Of a stretch of 50,350 bases of DNA, positions 1 through 8,900 are shown piece by piece. Within the stretch, counting starts at the first letter, position 1, and each line of letters starts with the position of its first letter. The notes below the pieces were generated by a model that was given only the letters and a program-made list of their open reading frames with translations, made no database searches and was not told the DNA's origin. The stretch is taken from the NCBI GenBank assembly GCA_910578825.1, contig CAJTSB010000022.1, forward strand, positions 1 to 50,350, given 5' to 3'. The stretch is from an uncultured Lachnospiraceae bacterium (lineage in GTDB: Bacteria > Bacillota > Clostridia > Lachnospirales > Lachnospiraceae). The position numbers were made by a program, and so were the translations under genes.

Positions 1-3
1 CGG

Positions 4-31
4 AGAATCCTGCAAAGCAGGATTCTTTCTT
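4..31 (+). terminator. Intrinsic terminator of a gene upstream of the window
   Basis: A perfect 10-bp stem (4-13 with 17-26) with a 3-base AAA loop is followed by a T-rich run. The gene it ends lies outside the window. It separates that gene from the DUF624 gene that begins at 69. Confidence 0.75.
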
Positions 32-68
32 GTTCTATAGAAAAGACCGAAAACATGGAGGAAATCAA

Positions 69-719
69 ATGAGATTATTCAGCTATGACAGCGGGGTGAT
101 GAAATCCCTGTCTAAATTTACGGACTGTATCAGCCTGAGTCTTTTATTTCTGATAAGCTGTATTCCGGTATTCACGATCGGCACGGCGGCAACGGCAACG
201 TATCACACGGCATATAAGGTGCTGCGTCACGACAGAGGTTACCTGTTTCGGGAATACGTCACTGCGTTTCGCGATAATTTTAAGCAGACGACGCCCGTAT
301 GGCTTTTAGCGCTTGCCCTCGGAGCGCTGCTTGGCGTGGATGGGTTTATTGTAGGATATTATGCGCAGAAGGGCAGCATAACGTCAGCATTGGGGATTGT
401 GTTTATCGTGGGCCTGATTGTGTGGTTCTCCTGGATTTCCTATCTTTTCCCCTATATGGCGCGTTTTGAAAATACGAAGAGGCAGTCCATGAAAAATGCG
501 ATACTTTTTGCCATGGTACACTTCCCAATGACAATTTTAATGTTGTTACTGGCGGCTGTGGTAGGATTGCTGATGTATTTTATGCCATATCTTGCTGCAA
601 TGCTCCCGGCATTCTACAGTTGGGTTACGTGTTTTATTTTGGAAAGCGTGTTCCGCAAATATATGACGGAAGAGCAGAGGCAGGACGAAGATGAGAGAAA
701 CCGCAAAAGCCATGACTGA
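69..719 (+). CDS. DUF624 (YesL-like) integral membrane protein
   Basis: A 216-residue membrane protein with about five hydrophobic segments. The N-terminal pattern (LSKFTDCISLSLLFLISCIPVF, then TIGTAATATYH) and the later YLFPYMARFE stretch are typical of DUF624/YesL. Members usually lie beside carbohydrate ABC importers or glycan-degradation genes, but their molecular role is not established. The ATG at 69 is preferred over a TTG at 30 because GGAGG lies about 8 bases upstream and the family begins near this Met. The C-terminal tail is short and charged (EEQRQDEDERNRKSHD). No transporter is visible beside it, so its partners may lie upstream of the window. A terminator at 4-31 suggests it is transcribed separately from the preceding gene. 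Confidence 0.8.
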   Translation: MRLFSYDSGVMKSLSKFTDCISLSLLFLISCIPVFTIGTAATATYHTAYKVLRHDRGYLFREYVTAFRDNFKQTTPVWLLALALGALLGVDGFIVGYYAQKGSITSALGIVFIVGLIVWFSWISYLFPYMARFENTKRQSMKNAILFAMVHFPMTILMLLLAAVVGLLMYFMPYLAAMLPAFYSWVTCFILESVFRKYMTEEQRQDEDERNRKSHD

Positions 720-815
720 TAGGAAGAATTGAAGAATATGTTTACAGGGTGTGTTGGAGTTTTTCATTATTCTATTCAAAAAAACAGGAAATACATGTTT
801 TTGAAACAATGCATA

Positions 816-844
816 TAGATTGTCAAAAAGATTTATGCTAAGAT
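816..844 (+). promoter_or_regulatory. Possible extended -10 promoter of the DUF262-ATPase-HNH module
   Basis: TGC-TAAGAT at 836-844 resembles an extended -10 element. A weak -35 (TAGATT, 816-821) lies 17 bases upstream of the hexamer. It is the only reasonable promoter in the gap 720-876, which otherwise holds AT-rich sequence with no gene. Confidence 0.35.
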
Positions 845-876
845 AAAGTCAAATAGAACTTTGGACGAAGGAGAGG

Positions 877-2028
877 ATGATGTTGAATGAACATGGATTG
901 GTAAATGATTTGAATGGGATAAGTATTCAGCAGTATAAAACAGATGTGGGTTTTCGGACACTCGTAGAAGGAGTGAATGAAAATCTGTATATTATACCAA
1001 AATATCAGAGAAAATATCGTTGGGTTAAGGAGCAGGTAATAGCGTTGGTGGAATCGTTAATCCGTGGTTTGCCGATTCCGCCGATTTATACTTGTAGAAA
1101 TAAAAAGAACCAACTTGAAATATTAGATGGTCAGCAGCGCATTTTGAGTTTGTTTTTTTATTATATAGGTTTTTACCTGGATAGGAAAAAGAATAATTCG
1201 GTAGATTTTTCTGAGATTGAAATAGGAGATGGCACTTTTAAAGAGGCTTTGACAAGTCAATTGGCATTGGAAGAGCTCAATATTCAGCTTATAGGCGAAA
1301 AAGGTGAAAAAATCAATGTAAATTATGCAGAACTTCCAGTGGAAATGAAAAGGCGTATAGACTATACGTCTATTACTGTAATAGAGATTAAGATTGATGA
1401 TGAGAAACAGCGTACCAGAATATTAAGAAAAATTTTTGAGAATCTAAATGCCAAAGGCTCTCTTTTAACGCAACAGGAATTGAGGAATGGAATATACGTC
1501 TGCGATTTTTATGATATGTTACAGGAATATAACAGACATAATAATCGGTGGAGAAAGGTATGGGGAAAGGAAGATGCAGCGGAACGAGATATGGAAACTC
1601 TTTTGCGTCTTTGTGCATTGAGAAAATATGTTCGCATTGACAAGAAGGATTCGGAAAACTTTAACTTTTTTATAGAAGAGTATCATAGCTCGTATGCAAA
1701 ATTGCTTGATAAATTTTCAGAGGCATCTATGGATTTTAATTCGGAGCAAATTAAAGAATATCAAAACAGCCTCGATGTTTTTTTTAATTTATTTGAGGTG
1801 AGCGCTACTCAATCTTCGAAGGTGGCGTTGCTGGAAAGTTTTTACATTGTATATGAAAAATTGGGCGTTAATAAGTCGATTACTTCTGCAATTTATAATA
1901 AGATTTTGAAGGATGAAGGATATATATCTTTTGCAAGGCAAGGGACTGTAAAAATGAAAAGCATGAATGAAAGGTGGAAGATTGTATATGAGATTTGGGT
2001 TAAATATGATGGAACAGATCATTCATAA
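877..2028 (+). CDS. DUF262 (ParB/sulfiredoxin-fold, GmrS-like) protein, probable defence component
   Basis: A 383-residue soluble protein with the DUF262 hallmarks in order: IPKYQRKYRW at about 40-49, GLPIPPIY at 64-71 and ILDGQQRILSL at 82-92. In GmrSD, SspE and related anti-phage proteins the DGQQR motif belongs to a ParB-like domain that hydrolyses nucleotides or cuts DNA. Those proteins usually carry a DUF1524 HNH half too. Here no such half is fused; an HNH protein is instead encoded two genes downstream. ATGATG at 877/880 follows GAAGGAGAGG, and 880 is the better-spaced alternative. The 3' end overlaps the ATPase gene, implying coupled translation. The gene is clearly AT-richer than its flanks, suggesting transfer. 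Family assignment is firm; the defence role is inferred. Confidence 0.85.
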   Translation: MMLNEHGLVNDLNGISIQQYKTDVGFRTLVEGVNENLYIIPKYQRKYRWVKEQVIALVESLIRGLPIPPIYTCRNKKNQLEILDGQQRILSLFFYYIGFYLDRKKNNSVDFSEIEIGDGTFKEALTSQLALEELNIQLIGEKGEKINVNYAELPVEMKRRIDYTSITVIEIKIDDEKQRTRILRKIFENLNAKGSLLTQQELRNGIYVCDFYDMLQEYNRHNNRWRKVWGKEDAAERDMETLLRLCALRKYVRIDKKDSENFNFFIEEYHSSYAKLLDKFSEASMDFNSEQIKEYQNSLDVFFNLFEVSATQSSKVALLESFYIVYEKLGVNKSITSAIYNKILKDEGYISFARQGTVKMKSMNERWKIVYEIWVKYDGTDHS

Positions 2029-2935
2029 AACATTTCAGGGAAAATTGCCTTACGTGGATTGTGTCGTGATAGGGGATAATTCCAGTGGGAAAACACTGTT
2101 ATTAAAGTTATTTATAGAAAAAGTCAGGAATGATATCGCGGTATATTTTATAGATGCGGTAAACCGTGGATTTGATGTGAAAAAAATTTCCCAGACAACG
2201 CGAAAGCCAGAGTATAAAAAAACGATTTTGGACACAAGGCTTAAGGATGAATATTTTAATCTGGTAGATTCGTTTAACTGTTTTGGGACTTTTACAGAGA
2301 GGATTGAAATTATTTACAAATTATATGAAAAGGAAGTACAGGATCTTTTTTGTGAATTGACAAATGACAGATTTCATATACTTTGTGACAATCCATTAGG
2401 AGAAGTTGACTTTGGCAATGGCAAAGGTCTTCTTTCCAGCGGCTATCAGGCTATTATACGTATATTGCTGGAGTTGGTGTATTTTCAGGACATGGAAGTA
2501 CAGAAGAAAGCATTAAATTCCGCTTGGATTGTAATAGATGAGTTGGATGAGTATTTATCTCCTAGGTATTCTTCTGTTTTTCTGGAGTTTCTAAAGGAAA
2601 AGTTTTCATGGGGGAAATGGCTGGTCACGACACATTCCTGTGATTTGGTGGCGCATACACAAGATTCTAATTTAATTATTTTGGAAGAGGGAAACGTTGA
2701 GGTTGTTGATATCAATGATTATCCATCCGTCTCTGAGGCACAGATTATCTTTGAAAGAGTGTTTGGCAGCCTGGGAACGCCGGAGTCCGAGATAGAAAAT
2801 GTATTGAGGAGATTGTTCAATAATAAGATGAATCAGGCATGGGGGGAAAAAGAGGAAGAATGCCTGGAACAATTAGAAAAAAGAAAATTGACAGCTTCGC
2901 AACAGATAATAGTACGCCAAATACGGGAATGGTGA
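1988..2935 (+). CDS. ABC/AAA_21-type ATPase (PtuA-like), probable defence component
   Basis: A 315-residue ATPase of the SMC/OLD-like ABC class. Visible motifs are Walker A GDNSSGKT (29-36), an ABC signature LSSG (149-152), Walker B IVIDELDE (181-188) and a switch histidine in VTTHSCD (H216). There is no long coiled coil or TOPRIM domain, so it is shorter than SMC or OLD proteins. The start at 1988 follows AAGGTGG with 10-base spacing and overlaps the DUF262 gene by 41 bases; 2006 or 2009 are alternatives. The HNH gene follows after 7 bases. ATPase plus HNH is the layout of Septu (PtuA/PtuB) and of retron-associated effectors. Such ATPases usually gate the nuclease, which is the inferred role here. 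The gene is AT-rich like its partners. Confidence 0.85.
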   Translation: MRFGLNMMEQIIHKTFQGKLPYVDCVVIGDNSSGKTLLLKLFIEKVRNDIAVYFIDAVNRGFDVKKISQTTRKPEYKKTILDTRLKDEYFNLVDSFNCFGTFTERIEIIYKLYEKEVQDLFCELTNDRFHILCDNPLGEVDFGNGKGLLSSGYQAIIRILLELVYFQDMEVQKKALNSAWIVIDELDEYLSPRYSSVFLEFLKEKFSWGKWLVTTHSCDLVAHTQDSNLIILEEGNVEVVDINDYPSVSEAQIIFERVFGSLGTPESEIENVLRRLFNNKMNQAWGEKEEECLEQLEKRKLTASQQIIVRQIREW

Positions 2936-2942
2936 AAGAAAA

Positions 2943-3734
2943 ATGGAAGATTTTTTACTGATTGAGATGCCAGCATTTAAACCCCAATATAAGAAATGGA
3001 TTAAATATGGTTATAATAATCCGATAGAAAAAAGCAATCTAAAGGATGCACTGGAAGAAAGTACAGGTGGATATTGCATGTATTGTTATTCGCGAATTCG
3101 TGTGGATCATAAATTATTTGCACATTTAGAACATGCAATTGAAAAAAATAATTCGAATAAATTGATTGAGTGTATTCCTAATATGGGTTTATCCTGTGCA
3201 GTATGTAATCAGACGTTTAAACGTATAGGTGAACGAAAAAGAAAAATACCTCAAAATACCATTGAAAAGTATGAGAAGTCTAGTAAATGTTCAGTGAAAT
3301 GCCGCAAGCAATGTACCGTTTCATGTAAAGCATTAAGGGAATTGCAGAAGAACTACAGTGACATGCCAGATGCGGAAATAATATTACAGCCCATGGGTGT
3401 GAAAGGAAATGATTCAAATCAAATGCTGGCATTGGCATATAATGTATTAAATATGGAGTTTGAACCAGCAAGAAATACATACATATATTCTGGCAGGGAA
3501 ATTCAATTTATAGAAAAACACATTAAAAGATTTCAATTAAATGATCCTCGGTATCGTTCACGTCAATTGTTTGAGTTTATAAAAAATGTCATTGATTATA
3601 ATGGGAAAATACCGAAATATGAATACAATAATTGGGTGGTCAAGTTATTTTGTGAAAAAATATCAGGTAAATCTCAGGAAGAAATACTGAAAATCTGTAT
3701 GAGTATTTATGTGATTGTATTTCCTAAAATGTAG
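2943..3734 (+). CDS. HNH-type zinc endonuclease-like protein (PtuB-like), probable defence effector
   Basis: A 263-residue protein with an HNH treble-clef pattern: C45-x2-C48 (YCMYC), H61/H64 (HLEH), N80, then C85-x2-C88-N89 (CAVCN). This resembles PtuB and the retron-associated HNH family, which cut DNA with one metal ion; the cysteines hold a structural zinc. A second cluster, C116, C120, C124 and C128, with a cysteine every fourth residue, is unusual. The region after residue 140 is not recognised. The gene starts 7 bases after the ATPase stop and is followed by an AT-rich gap with the plsX promoter. It probably forms one operon and one system with the two preceding genes. Endonuclease activity is inferred from the motif, not shown. 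Confidence 0.75.
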   Translation: MEDFLLIEMPAFKPQYKKWIKYGYNNPIEKSNLKDALEESTGGYCMYCYSRIRVDHKLFAHLEHAIEKNNSNKLIECIPNMGLSCAVCNQTFKRIGERKRKIPQNTIEKYEKSSKCSVKCRKQCTVSCKALRELQKNYSDMPDAEIILQPMGVKGNDSNQMLALAYNVLNMEFEPARNTYIYSGREIQFIEKHIKRFQLNDPRYRSRQLFEFIKNVIDYNGKIPKYEYNNWVVKLFCEKISGKSQEEILKICMSIYVIVFPKM

Positions 3735-3795
3735 ATTTTGATATAGCAATGAAAAGGTCACATTACACCGTTTTTGTTTGCTGTTAGCTGGGTTG

Positions 3796-3824
3796 TTGAC
3801 TTATCATATTACTTATAGTATATT
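3796..3824 (+). promoter_or_regulatory. Sigma-A promoter of the plsX-acpP-rnc-smc-ftsY operon
   Basis: TTGACT (3796-3801), a 17-base spacer and TATATT (3819-3824) lie upstream of plsX. It would let the core operon be transcribed independently of the accessory genes before it. Confidence 0.7.
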
Positions 3825-3887
3825 TTAGAGAGGCATTAGTAAAATAAGGAAATAATTCATTATTTTGCCGAATTAGGAGGAAGTTTC

Positions 3888-4904
3888 ATGGAGGAAACGA
3901 TAAAGGTAGCAGTAGATGCCATGGGTGGAGATCATGCCCCGGGAGAGATTGTAAAAGGGGCGATTGACGCTGTCACGCTGCGCCCGGATATCAAAGTATA
4001 TCTGATTGGCAGGCAGGAAGTTGTGGAACAACAACTCGCAAAACATTCTTATCAGGGGTCCCGGATTGAGGTGGTACATGCTCCGGAGGTGATTGATACC
4101 GCAGAGCCTCCAGTATTGGCGGTTCGCAGGAAGAAACAGTCATCGATTGTGCTGGGAATGAACATGGTAAAGGAGAAAAAGGCAGATGCGTTTGTATCTG
4201 CGGGCAGCTCTGGCGCTATATTAGTAGGAGGACAAGTCATTGTCGGCAGGATTAAGGGCGTGGAGCGTCCGCCGTTGGCGCCACTGATTCCCACGGAAAA
4301 GGGCGTGTCCCTGCTCATTGACTGCGGAGCAAATGTAGACGCCCGTTCTTCCCATCTGGTACAGTTTGCAAAGATGGGTTCCATTTATATGGAAAATGTG
4401 TTGGGCGTTCAGAATCCGAGAGTTGCCATCGTAAATATCGGTGCGGAGGAGGAAAAGGGAAATGCTCTGGTAAAGGAGACGTTTCCACTTTTGAAAAACT
4501 GTCCCGATATCAATTTTGTGGGCAGCATCGAAGCGAGGGACATTCCTCACGGAGAGGCAGACGTCATTGTCTGCGAGGCATTTGTAGGAAATGTCATTCT
4601 CAAGCTGTATGAGGGTGTGGGAGCGACTCTGGTCGGCATGGTGAAAGCGGGTATGATGGAAACGCTGCGCAGCAAAATTGGAGCGTTACTGGTGAAACCG
4701 GCGTTAAAAAAGACCTTAAAGTCTTTTGACGCCAGCGAATATGGCGGAGCGCCTTTGCTTGGACTGAACGGTCTGGTTGTCAAGACCCATGGGAGTTCTA
4801 AGGCAAAGGAAGTAACCAATTCCATCATTCAATGTGTAACTTTCAAAGAACAGGAAATCAATGAAAAAATCAAAAAGAATATTGGAGGAAGTCATGGAAT
4901 TTGA
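3888..4904 (+). CDS. plsX: Phosphate acyltransferase PlsX
   Basis: PlsX makes acyl-phosphate from acyl-ACP. This is the first step of phosphatidic-acid synthesis in most Gram-positive bacteria; PlsY then acylates glycerol-3-phosphate. The 338-residue length is normal. The N-terminal VAVDAMGGDHAPGEIVKGA and the internal VDAMGGDHAP/ISAGNTGA-type stretch (here FVSAGSSGAILVGG) and LLIDCGAN motifs are typical. The ATG follows AGGAGG. Its 3' end overlaps acpP by 11 bases, and acpP encodes the acyl carrier that supplies its substrate. In many relatives yceD-rpmF directly precede plsX; here a probable defence module does. An own promoter lies at 3796-3824. Confidence 0.96.
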   Translation: MEETIKVAVDAMGGDHAPGEIVKGAIDAVTLRPDIKVYLIGRQEVVEQQLAKHSYQGSRIEVVHAPEVIDTAEPPVLAVRRKKQSSIVLGMNMVKEKKADAFVSAGSSGAILVGGQVIVGRIKGVERPPLAPLIPTEKGVSLLIDCGANVDARSSHLVQFAKMGSIYMENVLGVQNPRVAIVNIGAEEEKGNALVKETFPLLKNCPDINFVGSIEARDIPHGEADVIVCEAFVGNVILKLYEGVGATLVGMVKAGMMETLRSKIGALLVKPALKKTLKSFDASEYGGAPLLGLNGLVVKTHGSSKAKEVTNSIIQCVTFKEQEINEKIKKNIGGSHGI

Positions 4905-5124
4905 GAAACTTAAAAAAATCATTTCAGAAGTATTGAATGTTGATGAGCAGGAAATCACAATGGATACTACTTTCGTAGATGATCTGGGAGCAGATTCTTT
5001 GGATATTTTTCAGATTATCATGGGGCTGGAAGAAGAATTTGACATTGAGATTGCCAACGAGGAAGCAGAGAAGATCGCAACGGTAGGCGATGCAGTGGAA
5101 CAGATTAAGAATGCATTGAATTAG
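4894..5124 (+). CDS. acpP: Acyl carrier protein
   Basis: A 76-residue acidic carrier that holds growing fatty acyl chains on a 4'-phosphopantetheine arm. Ser35 in DLGADSLD is the attachment site. The EEFDIEI helix and the short C-terminal helix match the family. The start at 4894 follows GGAGGAAG and overlaps the plsX end; an in-frame ATG at 4861 would add an 11-residue extension unlike the family. A strong hairpin with a T-run follows (5146-5199), so transcription into rnc may be partly reduced. Confidence 0.96.
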   Translation: MEFEKLKKIISEVLNVDEQEITMDTTFVDDLGADSLDIFQIIMGLEEEFDIEIANEEAEKIATVGDAVEQIKNALN

Positions 5125-5145
5125 TGGAATCCCACATTGAGTAAG

Positions 5146-5199
5146 GGATAGAGGCGCCTGGAAGAAATTACAGTGAATTTCTTCCGGGCTATCCTTTTT
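5146..5199 (+). terminator. Terminator-like hairpin between acpP and rnc
   Basis: A 14-bp stem (5156-5169 with 5176-5189, one G-U pair) around a 6-base loop sits on a 5-bp outer stem (5146-5150 with 5190-5194). TTTTT follows at 5195-5199. Lying inside an operon, it probably lowers rather than ends transcription, keeping acpP mRNA in excess over rnc-smc-ftsY. Confidence 0.6.
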
Positions 5200-5213
5200 G
5201 AAAGGAATAATTT

Positions 5214-5921
5214 ATGGAATTACAGAAAGAATTTGAAAATAGAATCGGTTATCAGTTTCAAAATAAAAAACTTCTGAAACAGGCATTGATTCACAGCTCC
5301 TATGCAAACGAACGGCATCTGGGCAAAAATGCTGACAATGAGCGGTTGGAATTTTTGGGCGATGCGGTGCTGGAAGTGGTCACCAGTGACTTTTTATTCC
5401 ACAGGTACCCCAAACGACCGGAAGGAGAGCTCACGACGCTTCGTGCCAGTATGGTCTGCGAACCGACGCTGTCATTTTGCACGAGGGATCTGGAACTGGG
5501 AAAATACCTTTTGCTTGGAAAAGGGGAGGAACAAACGGGGGGCAGAAAGAGGGCGTCCATTCTGTCTGATGCGTTAGAGGCGGTTATCGGAGCAATTTAT
5601 CTGGACGGTGGTCTTGCTAATGCAAAAGAGTTCATTCATCGTTTCATATTGAATGACATTGAGCATAAGCGGCTCTTTTTTGATAGCAAGACGATCTTAC
5701 AGGAAGTGGTACAGGGAAATTACAGTGAGGAGTTGCATTATGTGCTAATGCACGAGGAAGGGCCTGACCACGATAAGAAGTTTATCATGGAGGCAAGGAT
5801 TGGCGATAAGGCCTATGGACAGGGAGAGGGAAGAAGTAAGAAAGCCGCGGAGCAGGAAGCTGCCTACCATACATTATTGCAGCTAAAGCAGCAGCGCGAT
5901 GGAGGAAATACATGTATTTAA
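5214..5921 (+). CDS. rnc: Ribonuclease III
   Basis: RNase III cuts double-stranded RNA in rRNA precursors and some mRNAs. The 235-residue protein has the catalytic signature NERLEFLGDAVLE (42-54, with E46 and D50 binding Mg2+) and a second acidic set in DALEAVIGAIYLDGG. A C-terminal double-stranded-RNA-binding domain follows (about 155-228, ending GEGRSKKAAEQEAAYHTLL). The start is supported by GAAAGGAA upstream. The gene overlaps smc by 10 bases, so the two are likely translated together. Confidence 0.96.
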   Translation: MELQKEFENRIGYQFQNKKLLKQALIHSSYANERHLGKNADNERLEFLGDAVLEVVTSDFLFHRYPKRPEGELTTLRASMVCEPTLSFCTRDLELGKYLLLGKGEEQTGGRKRASILSDALEAVIGAIYLDGGLANAKEFIHRFILNDIEHKRLFFDSKTILQEVVQGNYSEELHYVLMHEEGPDHDKKFIMEARIGDKAYGQGEGRSKKAAEQEAAYHTLLQLKQQRDGGNTCI

Positions 5922-8900
5922 AGAGTATAGAAGTCCACGGGTTTAAATCTTTTGCAAATAAGATTTTATTTGAATTTCATAACGGAATTACCGGCATTGT
6001 GGGACCGAATGGAAGCGGAAAAAGCAATGTCGCAGATGCGGTGCGCTGGGTGTTGGGAGAACAGCGTGTCAAACAGCTTCGGGGGTCCAGTATGCAGGAT
6101 GTGATTTTTTCCGGTACGGAGAACCGAAAGCCGCTCAGTTATGCCTATGTGGCAATCACACTGGATAACAGCGACAGGCAGTTAAATGTTGATTATAATG
6201 AAGTGACGGTGGCGCGCAGGGTTTACCGCTCCGGAGAGAGCGAATACCTGATTAACGGGACGGCGTGTCGCCTAAAGGACGTCAATGAACTGTTTTACGA
6301 TACTGGTATTGGAAAAGAAGGGTATTCCATCATCGGGCAGGGACAGATTGAGCGGATTCTCAGCGGCAAACCGGAGGAGCGCCGGGAGCTGTTTGACGAG
6401 GCGGCAGGCATTGTCAAATATAAGCGCAGAAAGGCGACGGCTCAGAAGAAACTGGAGGCGGAACAGCAGAATCTTGTGCGTGTCAACGATATTCTCACTG
6501 AACTGGAAAAACAGGTGGGGCCGCTGGAAAAACAGGCGGAAAAGGCGAAGACGTATCTCAAGAAGAGGGAAGAATTAAAGACGTATGATGTAAATATGTT
6601 CCTGATGGATATGGAGCGCATCGAGCAGCAGTCGAAAGAGCTGGAAGAAAAAATCAGGATTGCCGGGCAGAATCTGCAAGAGGTAAGCAGCTCTTATGAC
6701 AATATCAAGGCAGAGTATGAACAGACAGAGCGCGATATGGAGCAGGCGGACGAGGAGCTTGCCTCGCTGCGGGAAGAGTTGAGCAAAACAACGGTGCTTA
6801 AAGGAAAGCTTGAGGGCGAAATCAACGTACTGCGCGAGCAGATTCACACAGCCGAGCAGAGCGAAGAACATTTTAAGGCGCGTCAGGAGGAAATTGACCG
6901 CGACAAGGCGGAGCGCATGGAGCAGAAATCGGGCTTTGTACGGGATATGGAGCAGTTTCAGCGTCAACTTAGTTCTATAGAAGAGCAAAAAATACAGGTT
7001 ATGGCGCAGTATCAGGAGATTCAGGAGGAGATTGCGCGGTGCAGCCGCGGCATTGAGAATGGCAAGAATGAGATGATTGAACTCCTGAACAACAAAGCGT
7101 CCACAAAGGCAAGGCAGCAGCGTTATGACACGATGAAGGAACAGGTCAACATCCGCAGGGCTCAGTTAAGTAAACAGCTCTTAGAGCAGAAAAGCGAGGA
7201 GGAAGACCTTGCCTTCATGGTTCAGGAGTGCGAACGCAGGTATGAGGACTCCAGGAGCCATTATCTGGAACTTCTGAAACAGGAACAGGACTTAGAGCAG
7301 AAAAACAAAGAGTGGCAGCAGAAACAGGCGCAGACGACCAGGGATCTGGAGCAGGACACGGCGCGTTATCACAGGGAGCAGTCAAGGCTGGAGTCTTTGG
7401 TTAACATTGCCGAGCGTTATGACGGTTATGGGAACGCCATTCGTCGCGTAATGGAAAAAAAGGAAAAAGAATCCGGTTTGCTTGGAGTTGTGGCAGACCT
7501 GATTCAGGTCGATAAACAATATGAGATTGCCATTGAGACAGCATTGGGAGGCAGTATTCAGAATATTGTTACCAGTGATGAGACAACGGCGAAGAAGATG
7601 ATTGAATATCTGAAAAGGAATCGTTATGGACGTGCAACCTTCCTTCCGCTGACGAGCGTGGGGAAAAGAACGCAGCAGGTAAATCAGGCAGCGTTGGCGG
7701 AACCTGGAGTGATCGGAACCGGCAGCAGCCTTGTCCGGGCAGCCGAGCAGTTTACAGAGCTTAAGACGTACCTTCTGGGAAGAACATATGTTGTTGATAC
7801 CATCGACCATGCAGTCGCTCTTGCACGCAAATATAGTTACAGCCTGAGGATTGTAACGCTGGAGGGCGAGTCTTTGAATCCGGGCGGCTCCATGACCGGA
7901 GGCGCATTTAAGAATACCAGTAATCTTCTGGGCAGGAAACGCGAAATTGAGGATTTGCAGAAAGAGACGGAGACTTTAAAGGAGAGTCTGTCAAAACACA
8001 AAAACCGACTCCAGGAGATTCAGACGGCACGTGAGCTGTTAAAAGAAGATTTGGTTCGGATTCGTGAAGATCTCAAAGAGGCAATGCTGGATCAGAATAC
8101 AGAGAAAATGAACTTGGAGCGCGCCAGGGAGCAGAAGGAAGAAAACGATAATCAGTTTCACGATTTACAGACAGAGAACCGCCAGTTGGAAAATCAGCTC
8201 GGGGAAATCAGTGAAAGCCGCAGTATGATTGAGCAGGAAATTCAGGCGGCAAATATCCGTGAGAAAGAAATTGAGGAAGAGAACAGGAACCTGCAGCAAA
8301 TTTTGGACAGGCAGAACCAGCTTGCCGAGGAGAGTCAGAGCGCCGTTTCCAGAGTACAGCTTGAGGAAGCCAACCTTATGCAGAAACTTAGTTTTCTCAA
8401 GGAAAATATTTCCCGTATTGAAGGAGAAACAGAGAAACTGGAAGCAGACCTTCAGGCTGCAAAACAGGAGAAAGACGATTCACAGGCAGACATTGAGAAA
8501 AAGCAGGCAGACATTGCGAAAATTCTGGATACAATCGCGGCGTCCGATACGACGCATACGGAATTGGAGAAAAAAATTGAGGACGGACAGAAGAATCGTG
8601 AAGAAATGTCCCGGACCTACCGTGGATTTTTTCAGAAACAGGAAGAGATGTCCGGACAAATCAATGATCTGGATAAAGAGCTGTACCGTCTGAATAACCA
8701 AAAGGAGAAGTTGCAGGAGTCTTCGGAAAATCAGAGCAATTATATGTGGGAGGAATATGAATTAACTCTTCACAACGCAATGGAACTGCGCAATGAGGAA
8801 TACAATAATCCTGCGGAGCTTAAGAAACGGATTGCAGATATAAAAGAAGAAATACGAGGGCTGGGTGATGTGAATGTCAATGCTATTGAAGACTACCGCA

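Noticed and set aside
763..3864. 9-bp direct repeat TTCATTATT (763-771 and 3856-3864) flanking the defence module, like a target-site duplication
   Set aside because: Both copies lie in AT-rich sequence where such repeats arise by chance, and no transposase, inverted ends or att site is present.
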